Notes: generated from the sequence alone by a model not told the origin. A DNA stretch of 64,000 nucleotides from Nonomuraea spiralis (GCF_014648435.1 NZ_BMRC01000028.1:1-64000); one strand, 5' to 3'; positions 8,344 through 17,296 are shown, counted from the stretch's first letter. Numbers and translations are program-made.

Positions 8344-9390
8344 TCATCCGGCCTCACAAGCGGGCACAATGCCCTTTCCGGTGCGCAGCGCGTCGAGCGC
8401 GAGCACCGCGTCGTGCAACGTGTCGGCCTTGACCAGCCGCAGGCCCTCGGGCACGGCTTTCATGGCCTCCGCGCAGTTGTCGGCGGGGGTGAGGAAGACG
8501 GTCGCGCCCGAGTCGCGGGCCCCCACCATCTTCTGGGCGATGCCGCCGATGGGCCCCACCTGGCCCTCGGTGTCGATGGTGCCGGTGCCGGCGATGCGCT
8601 TGCCGCCGGTGATCTCGCCCGGGGTCAGCTTGTCGAGTATGCCGAGCGAGAACATCAGCCCGGCGCTCGGCCCGCCGACGTCGCCCACGTTGATCGTGAC
8701 GTCGAAGGGGAACTTGAACTTCTCCTGCATGAGCACGCCGACGAGGGGTTTGCCGTCCTTGCTGGCGATCGGCTGCAGGGAGACGTCGAGCTTCTGGCTG
8801 CCCCTGGTCACGTTGAAGGTCACGGTCTCGCCCGGCTTGTGGGCCTTGACCGTGTCGCCGACGAACTGGGAGTCGGTGGCCGGCTTGCCGTCGACCGAGT
8901 TGATCTGGTCGCCCTTCTGCAGCTTGCCGTCGGCGGGCTTGCCCTGTTCGGTGGACAGGACCGTGACGACCCGCTCATAGGGGATCTTCAGCTCGTTGAG
9001 CGCGGCCGCCTTCGCGGAGTCCTGGGAGTTGGTCATCTCGACCGCGTTCTCCTCGTCGACCTTCTTCGCGTCGCGGCCGGGCGGGAAGATGGTCTCCTGC
9101 GGGACCACCGCGACGGTCGGGTCGATCCAGCCGCGCAACGCGGTCAGCAGGTCGATCTGGGCGGCCGGGCCGCCCTGGTAGGCCACCGTGACCAGGCTCA
9201 GCGCGCCGCTGGTGGGATAGGTCTGCCTGCCGCTGATCGAGATCACCGGCTTCTTGTCGATGTCGCCGATGGTGTTCTCGGTCGGGCCGGGGCTCAGCAC
9301 GACGTACGGGACCGGCCTGAACGCGCCCACGACGCCCAGCGCGAGCACGAAGAAGCCCGCGAGCAGCAGGGTGAGGACGCGTCGTGACAT
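8344..9390 (-). CDS. YlbL-like PDZ-domain protease with Lon-type (S16) domain
   Basis: Membrane-anchored serine protease of about 348 aa. One N-terminal helix (VLTLLLAGFFVLALGVVGAF) is followed by a PDZ region (around KLQKGDQINSVDGKPA) and a C-terminal S16 domain. That domain has the catalytic Ser in DVGGPSAGLMFSLGIL and a Lys about 40 residues later in GGIAQKMVGA, the Ser-Lys dyad. I choose the ATG at 9390, which lies just after the moaE stop. An in-frame start at 9435 with an AGGTG-like site would add 15 residues and overlap moaE. The gene sits between moaE and UPF0182, as in the equivalent mycobacterial order. Substrates are unknown. Confidence 0.88.
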   Translation of the reverse strand: MSRRVLTLLLAGFFVLALGVVGAFRPVPYVVLSPGPTENTIGDIDKKPVISISGRQTYPTSGALSLVTVAYQGGPAAQIDLLTALRGWIDPTVAVVPQETIFPPGRDAKKVDEENAVEMTNSQDSAKAAALNELKIPYERVVTVLSTEQGKPADGKLQKGDQINSVDGKPATDSQFVGDTVKAHKPGETVTFNVTRGSQKLDVSLQPIASKDGKPLVGVLMQEKFKFPFDVTINVGDVGGPSAGLMFSLGILDKLTPGEITGGKRIAGTGTIDTEGQVGPIGGIAQKMVGARDSGATVFLTPADNCAEAMKAVPEGLRLVKADTLHDAVLALDALRTGKGIVPACEAG

Positions 9391-9400
9391 GGTAGTGAGC

Positions 9401-9826
9401 TTATTCGCAGGCGCCGACCCACTCGGTCGCGCCATCGGCGAACACCTGGTGTTTCCAGATGGGGACCTGAGCCTTGAGGTCGTCGATCAGCCTGCGCGAG
9501 GCCCTGAACGCCTCGTCGCGGTGGGGCGAGGCCACGGCGACGATCACTGCCGTGTCGCCGAGCCCGAGGTCGCCGACCCGGTGGACGGCGGCCATCGCGG
9601 TGACCGGGAAGTCGGCCGCGACCTTCTCGGCCACGCGGCGCAGCTCGTCGGCCGCCGACGGGTGGGCGGAGTAGGAGAGCCGGGTCACAGGTTTGCCGTG
9701 GTCCTGTTCGCGCACCGTGCCGATGAAGATCGCGGTGCCGCCCGCCGCGTGGTCTCCCACCGCGGCCAGAACCTCGTCCACGGAAAGCGGGGTGTCACGA
9801 ATGCCAAGCAACCGGATGACGTCCAC
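9401..9826 (-). CDS. moaE: MoaE, molybdopterin synthase catalytic subunit
   Basis: Cytoplasmic enzyme of molybdenum cofactor biosynthesis. With MoaD it converts precursor Z (cPMP) to molybdopterin by transferring sulfur. The 141-aa sequence shows the family signatures GGTAIFIGTVRE, LSYSAHPSAAD, ASPHRDEAFRA and the catalytic-lysine motif VPIWKHQVF, followed by EWVGA. MoeZ, which activates MoaD-type sulfur carriers, is encoded in the same window at 41994-43175. moaE is packed between an SDR-like gene and the PDZ protease on the minus strand, suggesting cotranscription. Confidence 0.93.
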   Translation of the reverse strand: MDVIRLLGIRDTPLSVDEVLAAVGDHAAGGTAIFIGTVREQDHGKPVTRLSYSAHPSAADELRRVAEKVAADFPVTAMAAVHRVGDLGLGDTAVIVAVASPHRDEAFRASRRLIDDLKAQVPIWKHQVFADGATEWVGACE

Positions 9827-9849
9827 GGAAAGAGCCTAACCTCACGTTC

Positions 9850-10920
9850 CTACTGACGACGCTTTTTGCGTACCTGACGGACGATCGCCGCGGTGCCGAT
9901 GACGGCGACGGTGGCGCCGGCCGCGGTGAGCGTCGCCTCCTTGACCGGCAGCCGCCGGCCGACCACGGTGGTCCGGTTCTCGCGCAGTTCGAGCAGCTGC
10001 TGGAAGGCCGCCTCGTTGGTCCACGCGGGCTTCCAGCCTGCCTCGCGCAGCGTCGAGCAGTCGACGACCCACGGGTAGACGACGTAGTGCAGGTCGGTGG
10101 CGGGCGCGGGGGTGATGCCGAGCCGGTGGAGACGCTGCGCGGTGCCGAACGTGAGCCCGGCGGGCAGCTCGAACCGGCGGATGCCGGACAGCTCCTCGAC
10201 CTGCTCCTGCTCCAGCCAGCCGTCGGAGCCCACGGCCACCACTCCGCTGACGGCGCCCTTGGCGGCCAGCTCCAGCGCCGAGATCAGGTCGTCGAGGTGG
10301 CAGAACTGCCAATGAGGGCTGCAGCCCTTGACCGTGAGCAGCCTCGGCGACTCGAAGTGCCGGGTGATGACCGTGTCGACGCCCGGCCCGACGACCGCCG
10401 CCGGGCGCAGCACCGTGACCTCCAGGCCCGGGTGGCTGCGCAGGGACCTGCGGACCAGCGACTCGATCTCCAGGTAGTCGCCCACGACGCCGGTGTCGGG
10501 CTCGGCGGCGACCGGGGAGTCCTCCGGGAGCGGCACCTCGTTGTCGGGCGCGGCGCCGTACACCATGGCGCTGGTGACCAGGATCACCCGCCGCACGCGG
10601 GCGGCGGCGCAGGCGGTGAGCACCGTCTGCGCGGCTCTGAGGTTGTACGCGCGCCGCTCCCCCGGGTCGGAGTCGACGGCGTAGTCACCGGCCAGATGGA
10701 CCAGGACGTCGATGTCGGAGATCCGGTTCGCCAAGAGCGGATCCCGTACGTCGAGCACTCTCCACGTGGCTTCCCGAACGTCGCCGCGCTCCTCGTCGAT
10801 GGCCACCACTCTGCGGAAATCCGCGGTGGATGCGAGCCTCACGAGCAACTCGCGGCCGATGCCGGAGGCGGCGCCGGTCACGGCGACGACGGGTTGGCGC
10901 GGGCGTTTCGAGGTAGGCAC
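9850..10920 (-). CDS. NAD-dependent epimerase/dehydratase-like SDR with C-terminal membrane helix
   Basis: Extended SDR fold: N-terminal nucleotide-binding motif TGAASGIGRE, then VHLAG, LVTSAMVYG and LRPAAVVGPG. The usual YxxxK catalytic pair is not intact. The tyrosine at the expected place is followed by LEIE (YLEIE), so the Lys is replaced by Glu, and classical dehydrogenase activity is doubtful. The last 25 residues form a hydrophobic helix followed by a very basic tail (RQVRKKRRQ), suggesting membrane attachment with the enzyme in the cytoplasm. I favour the GTG at 10920, preceded by TGAGGA, over an in-frame GTG at 10938. The gene is divergent from the DUF2342 gene. Confidence 0.82.
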   Translation of the reverse strand: MPTSKRPRQPVVAVTGAASGIGRELLVRLASTADFRRVVAIDEERGDVREATWRVLDVRDPLLANRISDIDVLVHLAGDYAVDSDPGERRAYNLRAAQTVLTACAAARVRRVILVTSAMVYGAAPDNEVPLPEDSPVAAEPDTGVVGDYLEIESLVRRSLRSHPGLEVTVLRPAAVVGPGVDTVITRHFESPRLLTVKGCSPHWQFCHLDDLISALELAAKGAVSGVVAVGSDGWLEQEQVEELSGIRRFELPAGLTFGTAQRLHRLGITPAPATDLHYVVYPWVVDCSTLREAGWKPAWTNEAAFQQLLELRENRTTVVGRRLPVKEATLTAAGATVAVIGTAAIVRQVRKKRRQ

Positions 10921-11002
10921 CAGGTCCTCACTTTGCACTGATCCGCCGTAGGACGACTAACGTGGCGGATGTGGACTCCTCCATCCTGCACGAGGTAGAG
11001 CG

Positions 11003-12307
11003 GTGACTGACCTGCCAGGTCGCGAAAACGACCCTAACGAGAACCCGTTCGCCATGTTCGGCAACCCTGAGCAGATGGCTCAGGCGATGCGCCAGTTCGC
11101 CGACATGTTGTCGGCGCCCCAGGGTTCAGGCCCTGTCAACTGGGACATGGCCAAGAACATCGCACGACACGCCGTGGTCGCCCAAGGCGATCCGAGCGTC
11201 ATGGAAGGCGAGCGCCGCCAGATCGTCGAGGCGCTGAGCCTGGCCGACCTGTGGCTGAACGAGGCGACGACGCTGCCGAGCGGCGTGTCCAACCCGCAAG
11301 CCTGGAGCCGGTCCGAGTGGATCGAGAACACGGTCCCGGTTTGGCGGAAGCTTTGCGAACCGATCGCCGAACGCATGGTCGAGACCATGGGCGGCGCGCT
11401 GGGCGGCTCCGGGCTGCCTCCCGAGGCCCAGCAGATGGCCGGGCCGCTGATGGGCATGCTCAAGCAAATGGGCGGCATGATGGTCGGCCAGCAGATCGGC
11501 CAGGCGCTCGGCTCGCTGGCCCGCGAGGTGATCGGCACGACCGACATCGGCCTGCCGCTGTCCGACACCGCCGCGCTGCTGCCGGGGGGCATCGCCTCCT
11601 TCAGCGAGGGCCTGGAGATCCCCTCCGACGAGATCAGGCTCTACCTGGCGCTGCGCGAGGCCGCACACCACAGGCTGTTCCAGCACGTCCCGTGGCTGCG
11701 CTCGCACCTGCTCGGGGCCGTCGAGGAATACGCCAGGGGCATCACCGTGGACACCTCCGCGCTGGAGGAGCAGATCCGCGGCCTCGACATCAACAACCCC
11801 GAGGCGATCCAGGAGGCGTTCAGCGGCGGCGCGCTGCTGAAGCCCGAGGAGACCGAGCGGCAGAAGGCCGCCCTGGCCCGCCTGGAGACGATGCTCGCCC
11901 TGGTCGAGGGGTGGGTCGCCACCGTGGTCGACCGGGCCGCCGACGGCAAGCTGCCCTCGGCCGTCGCCCTGGCCGAGACCGTACGCAGGCGGCGGGCGAC
12001 CGGCGGGCCGGCGGAGCTGACGTTCGGCACGCTGGTCGGGCTGGAGCTGCGGCCCCGGCGGCTGCGCGAGGCCGCGGCGTTGTGGCGCGCGCTGGAGAGC
12101 GAGCGCGGGGTCGACGGGCGCGACGCCCTGTGGGGCCACCCCGACCTCATGCCGACCGCCGAGGACCTCGACGACCCCGACGCGTTCGTACGCGGCGAGG
12201 CGGCCTGGGACATCTCCCACTTCGAGGCCGGGCCCGACAAGACGAACGGCGACACGGACGGCGACCAGGACGGGGACCAGAGCGGCGACCAGGACGGCGG
12301 CCGGTGA
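11003..12307 (+). CDS. DUF2342/zincin-like metalloprotease family protein
   Basis: A 434-aa cytoplasmic protein of the actinobacterial DUF2342 (zincin_2) family. The putative metal-site motif REAAHHR is at residues 218-224. Other family stretches are NPFAMFGNPEQMA near the start, QMGGMMVGQQIGQALGSLA (about 155-173) and FGTLVGLELRPRRLREAA in the C-terminal third. The last 25 residues are an acidic Gly-Asp-Gln repeat tail, probably disordered. The GTG start overlaps nothing and its product matches the family N terminus. It is followed by a Nudix gene with a 4-base GTGA overlap, so the two are coupled. Proteolytic activity is a family assignment I cannot test from the sequence. Confidence 0.88.
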   Translation: MTDLPGRENDPNENPFAMFGNPEQMAQAMRQFADMLSAPQGSGPVNWDMAKNIARHAVVAQGDPSVMEGERRQIVEALSLADLWLNEATTLPSGVSNPQAWSRSEWIENTVPVWRKLCEPIAERMVETMGGALGGSGLPPEAQQMAGPLMGMLKQMGGMMVGQQIGQALGSLAREVIGTTDIGLPLSDTAALLPGGIASFSEGLEIPSDEIRLYLALREAAHHRLFQHVPWLRSHLLGAVEEYARGITVDTSALEEQIRGLDINNPEAIQEAFSGGALLKPEETERQKAALARLETMLALVEGWVATVVDRAADGKLPSAVALAETVRRRRATGGPAELTFGTLVGLELRPRRLREAAALWRALESERGVDGRDALWGHPDLMPTAEDLDDPDAFVRGEAAWDISHFEAGPDKTNGDTDGDQDGDQSGDQDGGR

Positions 12308-12864
12308 CCCTGCACGACGACGCGGTGGCGGTGCTGTCCTCGTGGACCGCGCCGACTCCCGAGGAGGAGGCGTTGCGCGTCGAGTTCCTCGGGCACCTGC
12401 GGGCGTACGACGACGCCATGTGGCGCGCGTGCGCGCCCGGCCACCTGACGGCGACCACGGCGGTGCTCAGCCACGACGGCACTCAGGTGCTGCTCACGCT
12501 GCATCCGAAGGCCGGGCAATGGCTGCCCATGGGCGGCCATTGCGAGGACTTCGACGATTCGCTGGAGGCGGTGGCGCTGCGCGAGGCCACCGAGGAGTCC
12601 GGGATAGCCGGACTTGAGCTGCTGCCCGGGCCGCTGGCCGTGGACAAGCACGAGGTCTGGTGCCATCCGCCGCGCAGCTGGCACCTCGACGTCGAGTACG
12701 CCGCCGTGGCCCCTCCCGGCGCCGAGGCCGTGATGAGCGACGAGTCGCTCGACCTGCGCTGGTTCCCGGTCGACGAGATCCCGGAGTTGTCCGACGAGGC
12801 CACGCGCCGGCTGGCCGCACGCGGACGCGCCGCGCTCGGCTCGCGCTCACGTTCGCTGGGCTAG
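12304..12864 (+). CDS. Nudix hydrolase
   Basis: A 186-aa Nudix hydrolase starting at the GTG that overlaps the previous stop (GTGA). The Nudix box starts at GGHCEDFDDSLEAVALREAT and continues into EESG, with the metal-binding Glu cluster intact. A long preceding region (RAYDDAMWRACAPGHLTATT) and the late WFPVDEIPEL segment are typical of NUDIX proteins that act on nucleotide or NDP-sugar type substrates. The true substrate cannot be read from the sequence. Overlap with the upstream DUF2342 gene suggests joint expression. Confidence 0.87.
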   Translation: MTLHDDAVAVLSSWTAPTPEEEALRVEFLGHLRAYDDAMWRACAPGHLTATTAVLSHDGTQVLLTLHPKAGQWLPMGGHCEDFDDSLEAVALREATEESGIAGLELLPGPLAVDKHEVWCHPPRSWHLDVEYAAVAPPGAEAVMSDESLDLRWFPVDEIPELSDEATRRLAARGRAALGSRSRSLG

Positions 12865-12894
12865 AGTCCTTCGCAACGTTCCAAGGGGGGCCTC

Positions 12895-13881
12895 GTGGAG
12901 ACTTCTGCCGTTGGCGGCACGATTGTGACGCCTGGCCGCAAGCCGCGAAAGTTGCCCGGAAACGTCCTGACTTGGCTGGCTGTGACACCCTTCGCGGCCT
13001 GGGCCGTGGCCAGGGTGGCCGGGCTGGAACGAGGTTCGCTGCCCACGCAGATCATGACGGCGACGCCGTACGCGGCGGCCGGGTCGCTGGTCCCCCTCCT
13101 GATCGCCGCGGTCGGACGCAAGAAGGCCGCCACGGCCGTCGCGCTGCTCACCACGGCCGCGCTCGGGTTCAGCGTCCTGCCCCGCGCGCTGGGCACGGCC
13201 GAGGCCACGACCGGCCGGCCGTTCAAGGTCATGACCATCAACATGTTGTTCGGCCGGGCCGACCCACAGGTGATCGTGGACCTGGTCCGCGAGTTCCGGC
13301 CCGACGTGCTGAGCACGCAGGAGCTGACCCCGAGCGCCGTGGCCGAGATGGACGCGGCCGGCCTGAAGGAGCTCATGCCCCACCGCATGCTCGAGGACGA
13401 ATGGGACGCGGGCGGAAGCGGGCTCTACTCCAGGCATCCGCTCCAGCCGCTCTGGGACCTGGTCCCCCCGGTGGGGCACAAGATGCCCGCCGCCATGGTA
13501 TCGCTGCCCGGCGGCAAGCCGATCGAGTTCGTGGACGTCCACCCCTACCCGCCGCTCGGCTCCGCCGTGGTCAACTGGAACGAGGCGCTGTCCGCGCTGC
13601 CCTCCGCCGACCGGGAGACCGTCCGGATCCTCGCCGGCGACTTCAACGCCTCGCTCGACCACGCCTCGCTGCGCAGGCTGCTGTCACGGGGGTACAAGGA
13701 CGCCGCCGACCAGGTGGGCGCGGGGCTGATCCCCACGTGGCCGGCCAACAAGCGGGTGCCGCCGATCATCACCATCGACCACGTGCTGGTGGACGAGCGG
13801 GTGGGGGTCAGGGAGGTCAGCGTGCGCGACGTGCCGGGCACCGATCACCGGGCCGTGCTGGCCGAGCTCACCGTCCCCTGA
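12895..13881 (+). CDS. membrane-anchored endonuclease/exonuclease/phosphatase family protein
   Basis: A 328-aa protein with a GTG start after AAGGGGGG. About three hydrophobic helices (around residues 24-42, 56-75 and 79-97) precede an EEP-fold catalytic domain. Domain signatures: MTINMLFGRAD (Asn of the first motif), DVLSTQELT (catalytic Glu), VDVHPYPP, ILAGDFNASLDH (DxN) and the C-terminal GTDHRAV (Asp-His). The domain probably faces outside the cell, as in other actinobacterial members of this architecture. Substrate could be a phosphodiester, a phospholipid head group or a nucleic acid; the sequence does not decide. It is in line with the Nudix gene 30 bases upstream. Confidence 0.85.
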   Translation: METSAVGGTIVTPGRKPRKLPGNVLTWLAVTPFAAWAVARVAGLERGSLPTQIMTATPYAAAGSLVPLLIAAVGRKKAATAVALLTTAALGFSVLPRALGTAEATTGRPFKVMTINMLFGRADPQVIVDLVREFRPDVLSTQELTPSAVAEMDAAGLKELMPHRMLEDEWDAGGSGLYSRHPLQPLWDLVPPVGHKMPAAMVSLPGGKPIEFVDVHPYPPLGSAVVNWNEALSALPSADRETVRILAGDFNASLDHASLRRLLSRGYKDAADQVGAGLIPTWPANKRVPPIITIDHVLVDERVGVREVSVRDVPGTDHRAVLAELTVP

Positions 13882-13888
13882 ACGGCGT

Positions 13889-14476
13889 TCAGCGGGCGGC
13901 GATCAGGGCGCGGGTGTTGTCCCAGCCTTCGAGACCGGGGTCGAGGCGTTCGACGTCGCCGAACGTGCGCAGGCGGTGCCAGCCGGGGGTGGTGGCGACC
14001 CGGCGCGGGCCCGGGGCCTGGGCGCGGAGCGTGGCGACGACGTCGGGATCATCAAGGTCGGGATCGGCCCAGCCCGGGAGCGGGAGGGAACAGGCCAGCG
14101 CCACCGCTCCCCCGCCCTCTGCCGGGCAGACCGTGATCTCGGCCCGGCCCAGCTCCCTGAACAGCTTGCCGACCAGCAGCGGAGGCAGATCGGGCGCGTC
14201 GGCGCCGATCACCGCGGCCTGGTCGCCGGGCAGACGGCCGAGCACGGCTCGCAGCGGCTCGCCGGGCTCGATCGTGATGATCTCCGTGCCGGGCCAGACG
14301 ATCTCTTCCAGGCCGGGTACGGACGTGATCAGCACGGGGGTGACGAGTTCCAAGCCGGCGACCAACTCGTAGGTGTCCTCGGCCACCGCTTCCAGGAACT
14401 CCCGCGGGTCGACGCCGGGGGGCGCGGCCTGGGCCATGTGGTCGTGTACCAGGACGGCGACGATGCGCGTCAACAT
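13889..14476 (-). CDS. DUF2064 (glycosyltransferase-A-like) protein
   Basis: A 195-aa protein beginning MLTRIVAVLVHDHMA. The GADAPDLPP motif (about residues 105-113), followed by the family's Leu-rich helix, marks DUF2064, a group with a nucleotide-sugar-transferase-like fold. The protein is shorter and more acidic than usual members and ends RALIAAR. Longer in-frame starts up to 14635 would run far into the upstream metallopeptidase gene, so I use the ATG at 14476, which overlaps that gene's stop by 7 bases. It is convergent with the EEP gene, with only 7 bases between the stops. Confidence 0.75.
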   Translation of the reverse strand: MLTRIVAVLVHDHMAQAAPPGVDPREFLEAVAEDTYELVAGLELVTPVLITSVPGLEEIVWPGTEIITIEPGEPLRAVLGRLPGDQAAVIGADAPDLPPLLVGKLFRELGRAEITVCPAEGGGAVALACSLPLPGWADPDLDDPDVVATLRAQAPGPRRVATTPGWHRLRTFGDVERLDPGLEGWDNTRALIAAR

Positions 14477-14985
14477 TCCTCCGGTGCCGTGTGGGCCGCC
14501 GCGGAGAATCCTTCGAGGAACCCGCGCGCCCGCTCCGCCTTCGGATACTGTTCTACCAGCGCCCAGAACCTGGCCCCGTGGCTCGGCACGATCAGATGTA
14601 CGAGCTCGTGGATGATGACGTAGTTGATGACCCACTCGGGCAGGCCCTTGAGCCGGGTCGAGATCCTGATCGTGCCGTTCTCAGGGGTGCAGGAGCCCCA
14701 GCGGTGCTGCTGGTTGTCGACCCATCGCACGCTCACCGGATCGGGCTCGCCGTCGAGGTACCTCGCCGCCAGTTCCCTCGCCCGTTCGAGCAGGGCTTCG
14801 TCGGTCGGCCTTCTCCGTTGTTCCTTGGCGGCCAGCCGGTCGAGCATCCGGCTCACCCATTCATCCGCGTCTTCGCCGCTCAGCCAGGCTGGCAGGAGCA
14901 CGATCGTCTTGTCGCCGTCGCGGTAGGCGGAGACCGTACGCCGGCGACGAGAACTGCGACGGACCTCGACTGTCTCGGGGGGCAC
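14470..14985 (-). CDS. YgjP/DUF45-like zinc metallopeptidase
   Basis: A 171-aa cytoplasmic protein with the HELVH zinc motif in VIIHELVHLIVPSHG and the upstream family block RWGSCTPENGTIRIS. It matches the YgjP-type metallopeptidases that accompany restriction or helicase genes in some genomes, but no such genes are adjacent here. It is coupled to the DUF2064 gene by a short overlap. Function is predicted only at the fold level. The last residue before the stop is Cys. Confidence 0.87.
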   Translation of the reverse strand: MPPETVEVRRSSRRRRTVSAYRDGDKTIVLLPAWLSGEDADEWVSRMLDRLAAKEQRRRPTDEALLERARELAARYLDGEPDPVSVRWVDNQQHRWGSCTPENGTIRISTRLKGLPEWVINYVIIHELVHLIVPSHGARFWALVEQYPKAERARGFLEGFSAAAHTAPEEC

Positions 14986-15052
14986 ATATGCACGTTAGCC
15001 GAGACTGACGAAATTCCACAGAGGGTGGACGTTGTTTCTGCTGGTCAGATGA

Positions 15053-15835
15053 TTAAGAGCCGGTGAATTTGGGCATGCGCCTTTCCCGATGCGCGGCCAG
15101 GCCCTCCAGCAGGTCGGACGATGCCATGGTCACGGGCTGGGCCAAGGATTCCCACCTCAGGGCGGCTTCCAGGTCTTGATGCTCTTGGTTCAGGGCAACC
15201 TTTGTGAGTCTTGTGGCAACTGGACCCATCTGAGCGATCTTCTGAACGATGGCCGAAACCTCTGGGATGAGGTCATTGTTGGGGAAAGATTGATTTACCA
15301 AGCCTTTATCTGCCGCTTCCGTTCCGGTCAGCATGCGACCTGTCAGGAGCATCTCGCGGGCCAGTGACGTGCCGGCTCTTCTGGGCAGCAGGTAGGTGGC
15401 CGCCATGCCGGGGTGAAGGCCGAGCCGGGTGAAGGGGGCCAGCAGTTTGGCGTCGTGGGCGGCGTACACGAGGTCGCAGGCCAGCGCCACGCAGAGCCCG
15501 GCGCCGACCGCGGGGCCGTTGACGGCGGCGACAGTGGGCACCTCCAGTTCGGCGATCATGAGCCAGGTGCGGTAGAAGGCGAGCATGCGGTCGCGCAGCG
15601 GCGGCACGGCCTCGGCACCCCGCTCGCCGATCCACGACAGGTCTCCGCCGGAGGAGAACGCGCTGCCCGCGCCGGTGACGACCACGCAGCGGAGGTCACG
15701 GTCGGCGGCCAGGGCGGTCATGGTCTCGCGCCACTCGGCCGTCATGGCGTCGGTCATGGCGTTGCGGAGTTCGGGGCGGTTGAGGGTGAGGACGACGACT
15801 CCGTCGTCATTGCGGTCGACCAAGAGCTCGCTCAT
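15053..15835 (-). CDS. enoyl-CoA hydratase/isomerase family protein
   Basis: A 260-aa crotonase-fold enzyme starting MSELLVDRNDDGVVVLTLNRP. The oxyanion-hole regions AFSSGGDLSWIG and AAVNGPAVGAGLCVAL are present, as are the typical PFTRLGLHPGMAATYLLPR segment and the C-terminal ERRMPKFTGS. The usual second catalytic Glu region reads RLGLHPGMAATY, so the exact reaction (hydratase, isomerase or other) is open. The start at 15835 fits the family N terminus. Longer in-frame extension into the region of the divergent ThiF gene is a shadow. Confidence 0.88.
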   Translation of the reverse strand: MSELLVDRNDDGVVVLTLNRPELRNAMTDAMTAEWRETMTALAADRDLRCVVVTGAGSAFSSGGDLSWIGERGAEAVPPLRDRMLAFYRTWLMIAELEVPTVAAVNGPAVGAGLCVALACDLVYAAHDAKLLAPFTRLGLHPGMAATYLLPRRAGTSLAREMLLTGRMLTGTEAADKGLVNQSFPNNDLIPEVSAIVQKIAQMGPVATRLTKVALNQEHQDLEAALRWESLAQPVTMASSDLLEGLAAHRERRMPKFTGS

Positions 15836-15976
15836 GCGGCGAAGCGTAACGCCCTCGATGCCTTCCACGGCGGGCTCACGGGGTTGTCCACAGGGTGGCG
15901 CACCTCGGCCGGGCGTTGTCCACAGGCGGGGCGGAACGGGCTCGGGATCTTGGTCGGACGTGCGAACCTTCCGGCC

Positions 15977-17296
15977 ATGAGGCCACGTCTGAAGCCAGCC
16001 CTCCGGCGAATCCTCCGCGACGAGCACACCCTGCAGTACGGCGTGCACCCCCTCCGGGCGGTCACGCTGACCGGCCTGACCAGATCGGTGCGCCAGTGGA
16101 TCGAGGGGCTCGACGGCACCCGCGATCTGCGCCGCGTGCTGCGTGACGCGGCGGCCGCCGGTCTCGACGAGCCCTGCGCCCAAGCCCTGCTCGACTACCT
16201 CACCACTCGCGGCGCGCTCCACGACGCGGGTCCGTTCCCTGAGCCGTTGCGCGAGCTCTCCCTCGCCGAGAGAGATCGGCTGAAGCCCGACCTCGACGCG
16301 CTCGACCTCGCCTCCAACACCCCCGAGGGCGGCGTCGAGCTGCTGCGACGCCGGCGGGAGGCGAAGGTCCGCGTCTACGGGGCCGGTCGCGTCGGCGCCC
16401 AGATCGTCGCCCTGCTCGCGGCCGGCGGGGTCGGCGACATCCGGGTGGTCGATCCGGGGCCGGTCCGGCCGGGCGACCTCACTCCGGGCGGCCTGACGTG
16501 GGCCGAGCTGGGTCTGTCCCGGGAGGAGGGTGCGGCGGCCGTGGCCAGACGAGTCACCTCACCGCCTCCGAAGAACGCCCCCGTTCCACCTGCACGAACC
16601 CGTCGCTCTCCGACCCGCACCCCGCCCCCGCAGAACGCCCGCGCCACCACCGCCCCCTCCGGCGGCACCGGCGCGCGGCCGGTGCGATCGAACGGCTCCT
16701 CGCCGCCTGCCGCCGCCGTCCGTGTCCCTCCGGTCGGTCCTGAGCCGCGATCGAGTCGTGAGGAAGAAGGGCCGGAGGTCGTCCCCTCCTCGAACGTCCT
16801 GGCCGGGGCTCCTCATCTGGGGGACGGGACCGCGCGCCCCGACCTCGCGATCCTGGCGCCGGTCGGGCCGCTGGACAACGTGCTGGTCAACGAGCTGGCC
16901 GACTTCGGCATCCCGCATCTGCTGGTGTCGGCGTTCGAGGGTCACGGGTCCGTCGGCCCGCTGGTGCTTCCGGGGGAGACGGCGTGCCTCCACTGCCTCG
17001 ACCTGACACGCCGGGATCACGACCCGACCTGGCCCATGGTCACCGCCAGGCTCGGCGGCTATCCCCCCGGCGAGATCGCCTGCGACACGACCCTCGCCAC
17101 GCTCGTCGCGGCCGAGGCGACCGGCCATGCGCTTGCTCATCTGGAAGGCCGTACGCCCTCTGTGACGAACGGCACATTGGACGTAATGCCTGATTGGTGC
17201 TGGAAAACACGCTCGTGGAGCAGCCATCCGCAATGTCGTTGTATGCGAAACAATCCATATTCGCTAACAATGGTCATGTCACCTACCAGCGACTGA
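15977..17296 (+). CDS. ThiF-like adenylyltransferase-fold protein with low-complexity insert
   Basis: A 439-aa protein. The N-terminal 130 residues are helical (RPRLKPALRRILRDEHTLQYG onward) and resemble the leader-binding region of TOMM-associated ThiF proteins. A Rossmann segment with VRVYGAGRVGAQIVALLAAGGVGDIRVVD (about 131-160) follows. An 80-residue Pro/Arg/Thr/Ser-rich insert (about 195-275) interrupts the fold. The fold resumes at LAILAPVGP. A Cys pair TACLHCLDL and a C-terminal Cys cluster (DWCWK and QCRCMR) could bind zinc. No cyclodehydratase or leader-peptide gene is adjacent, so a RiPP role is not supported. It precedes the ABC1 kinase in the same direction. Confidence 0.78.
   Translation: MRPRLKPALRRILRDEHTLQYGVHPLRAVTLTGLTRSVRQWIEGLDGTRDLRRVLRDAAAAGLDEPCAQALLDYLTTRGALHDAGPFPEPLRELSLAERDRLKPDLDALDLASNTPEGGVELLRRRREAKVRVYGAGRVGAQIVALLAAGGVGDIRVVDPGPVRPGDLTPGGLTWAELGLSREEGAAAVARRVTSPPPKNAPVPPARTRRSPTRTPPPQNARATTAPSGGTGARPVRSNGSSPPAAAVRVPPVGPEPRSSREEEGPEVVPSSNVLAGAPHLGDGTARPDLAILAPVGPLDNVLVNELADFGIPHLLVSAFEGHGSVGPLVLPGETACLHCLDLTRRDHDPTWPMVTARLGGYPPGEIACDTTLATLVAAEATGHALAHLEGRTPSVTNGTLDVMPDWCWKTRSWSSHPQCRCMRNNPYSLTMVMSPTSD

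Noticed and set aside
11126..12684. Long minus-strand frames opposite the DUF2342 and Nudix genes
   Set aside because: Shadow frames of real plus-strand genes; composition lacks any domain.
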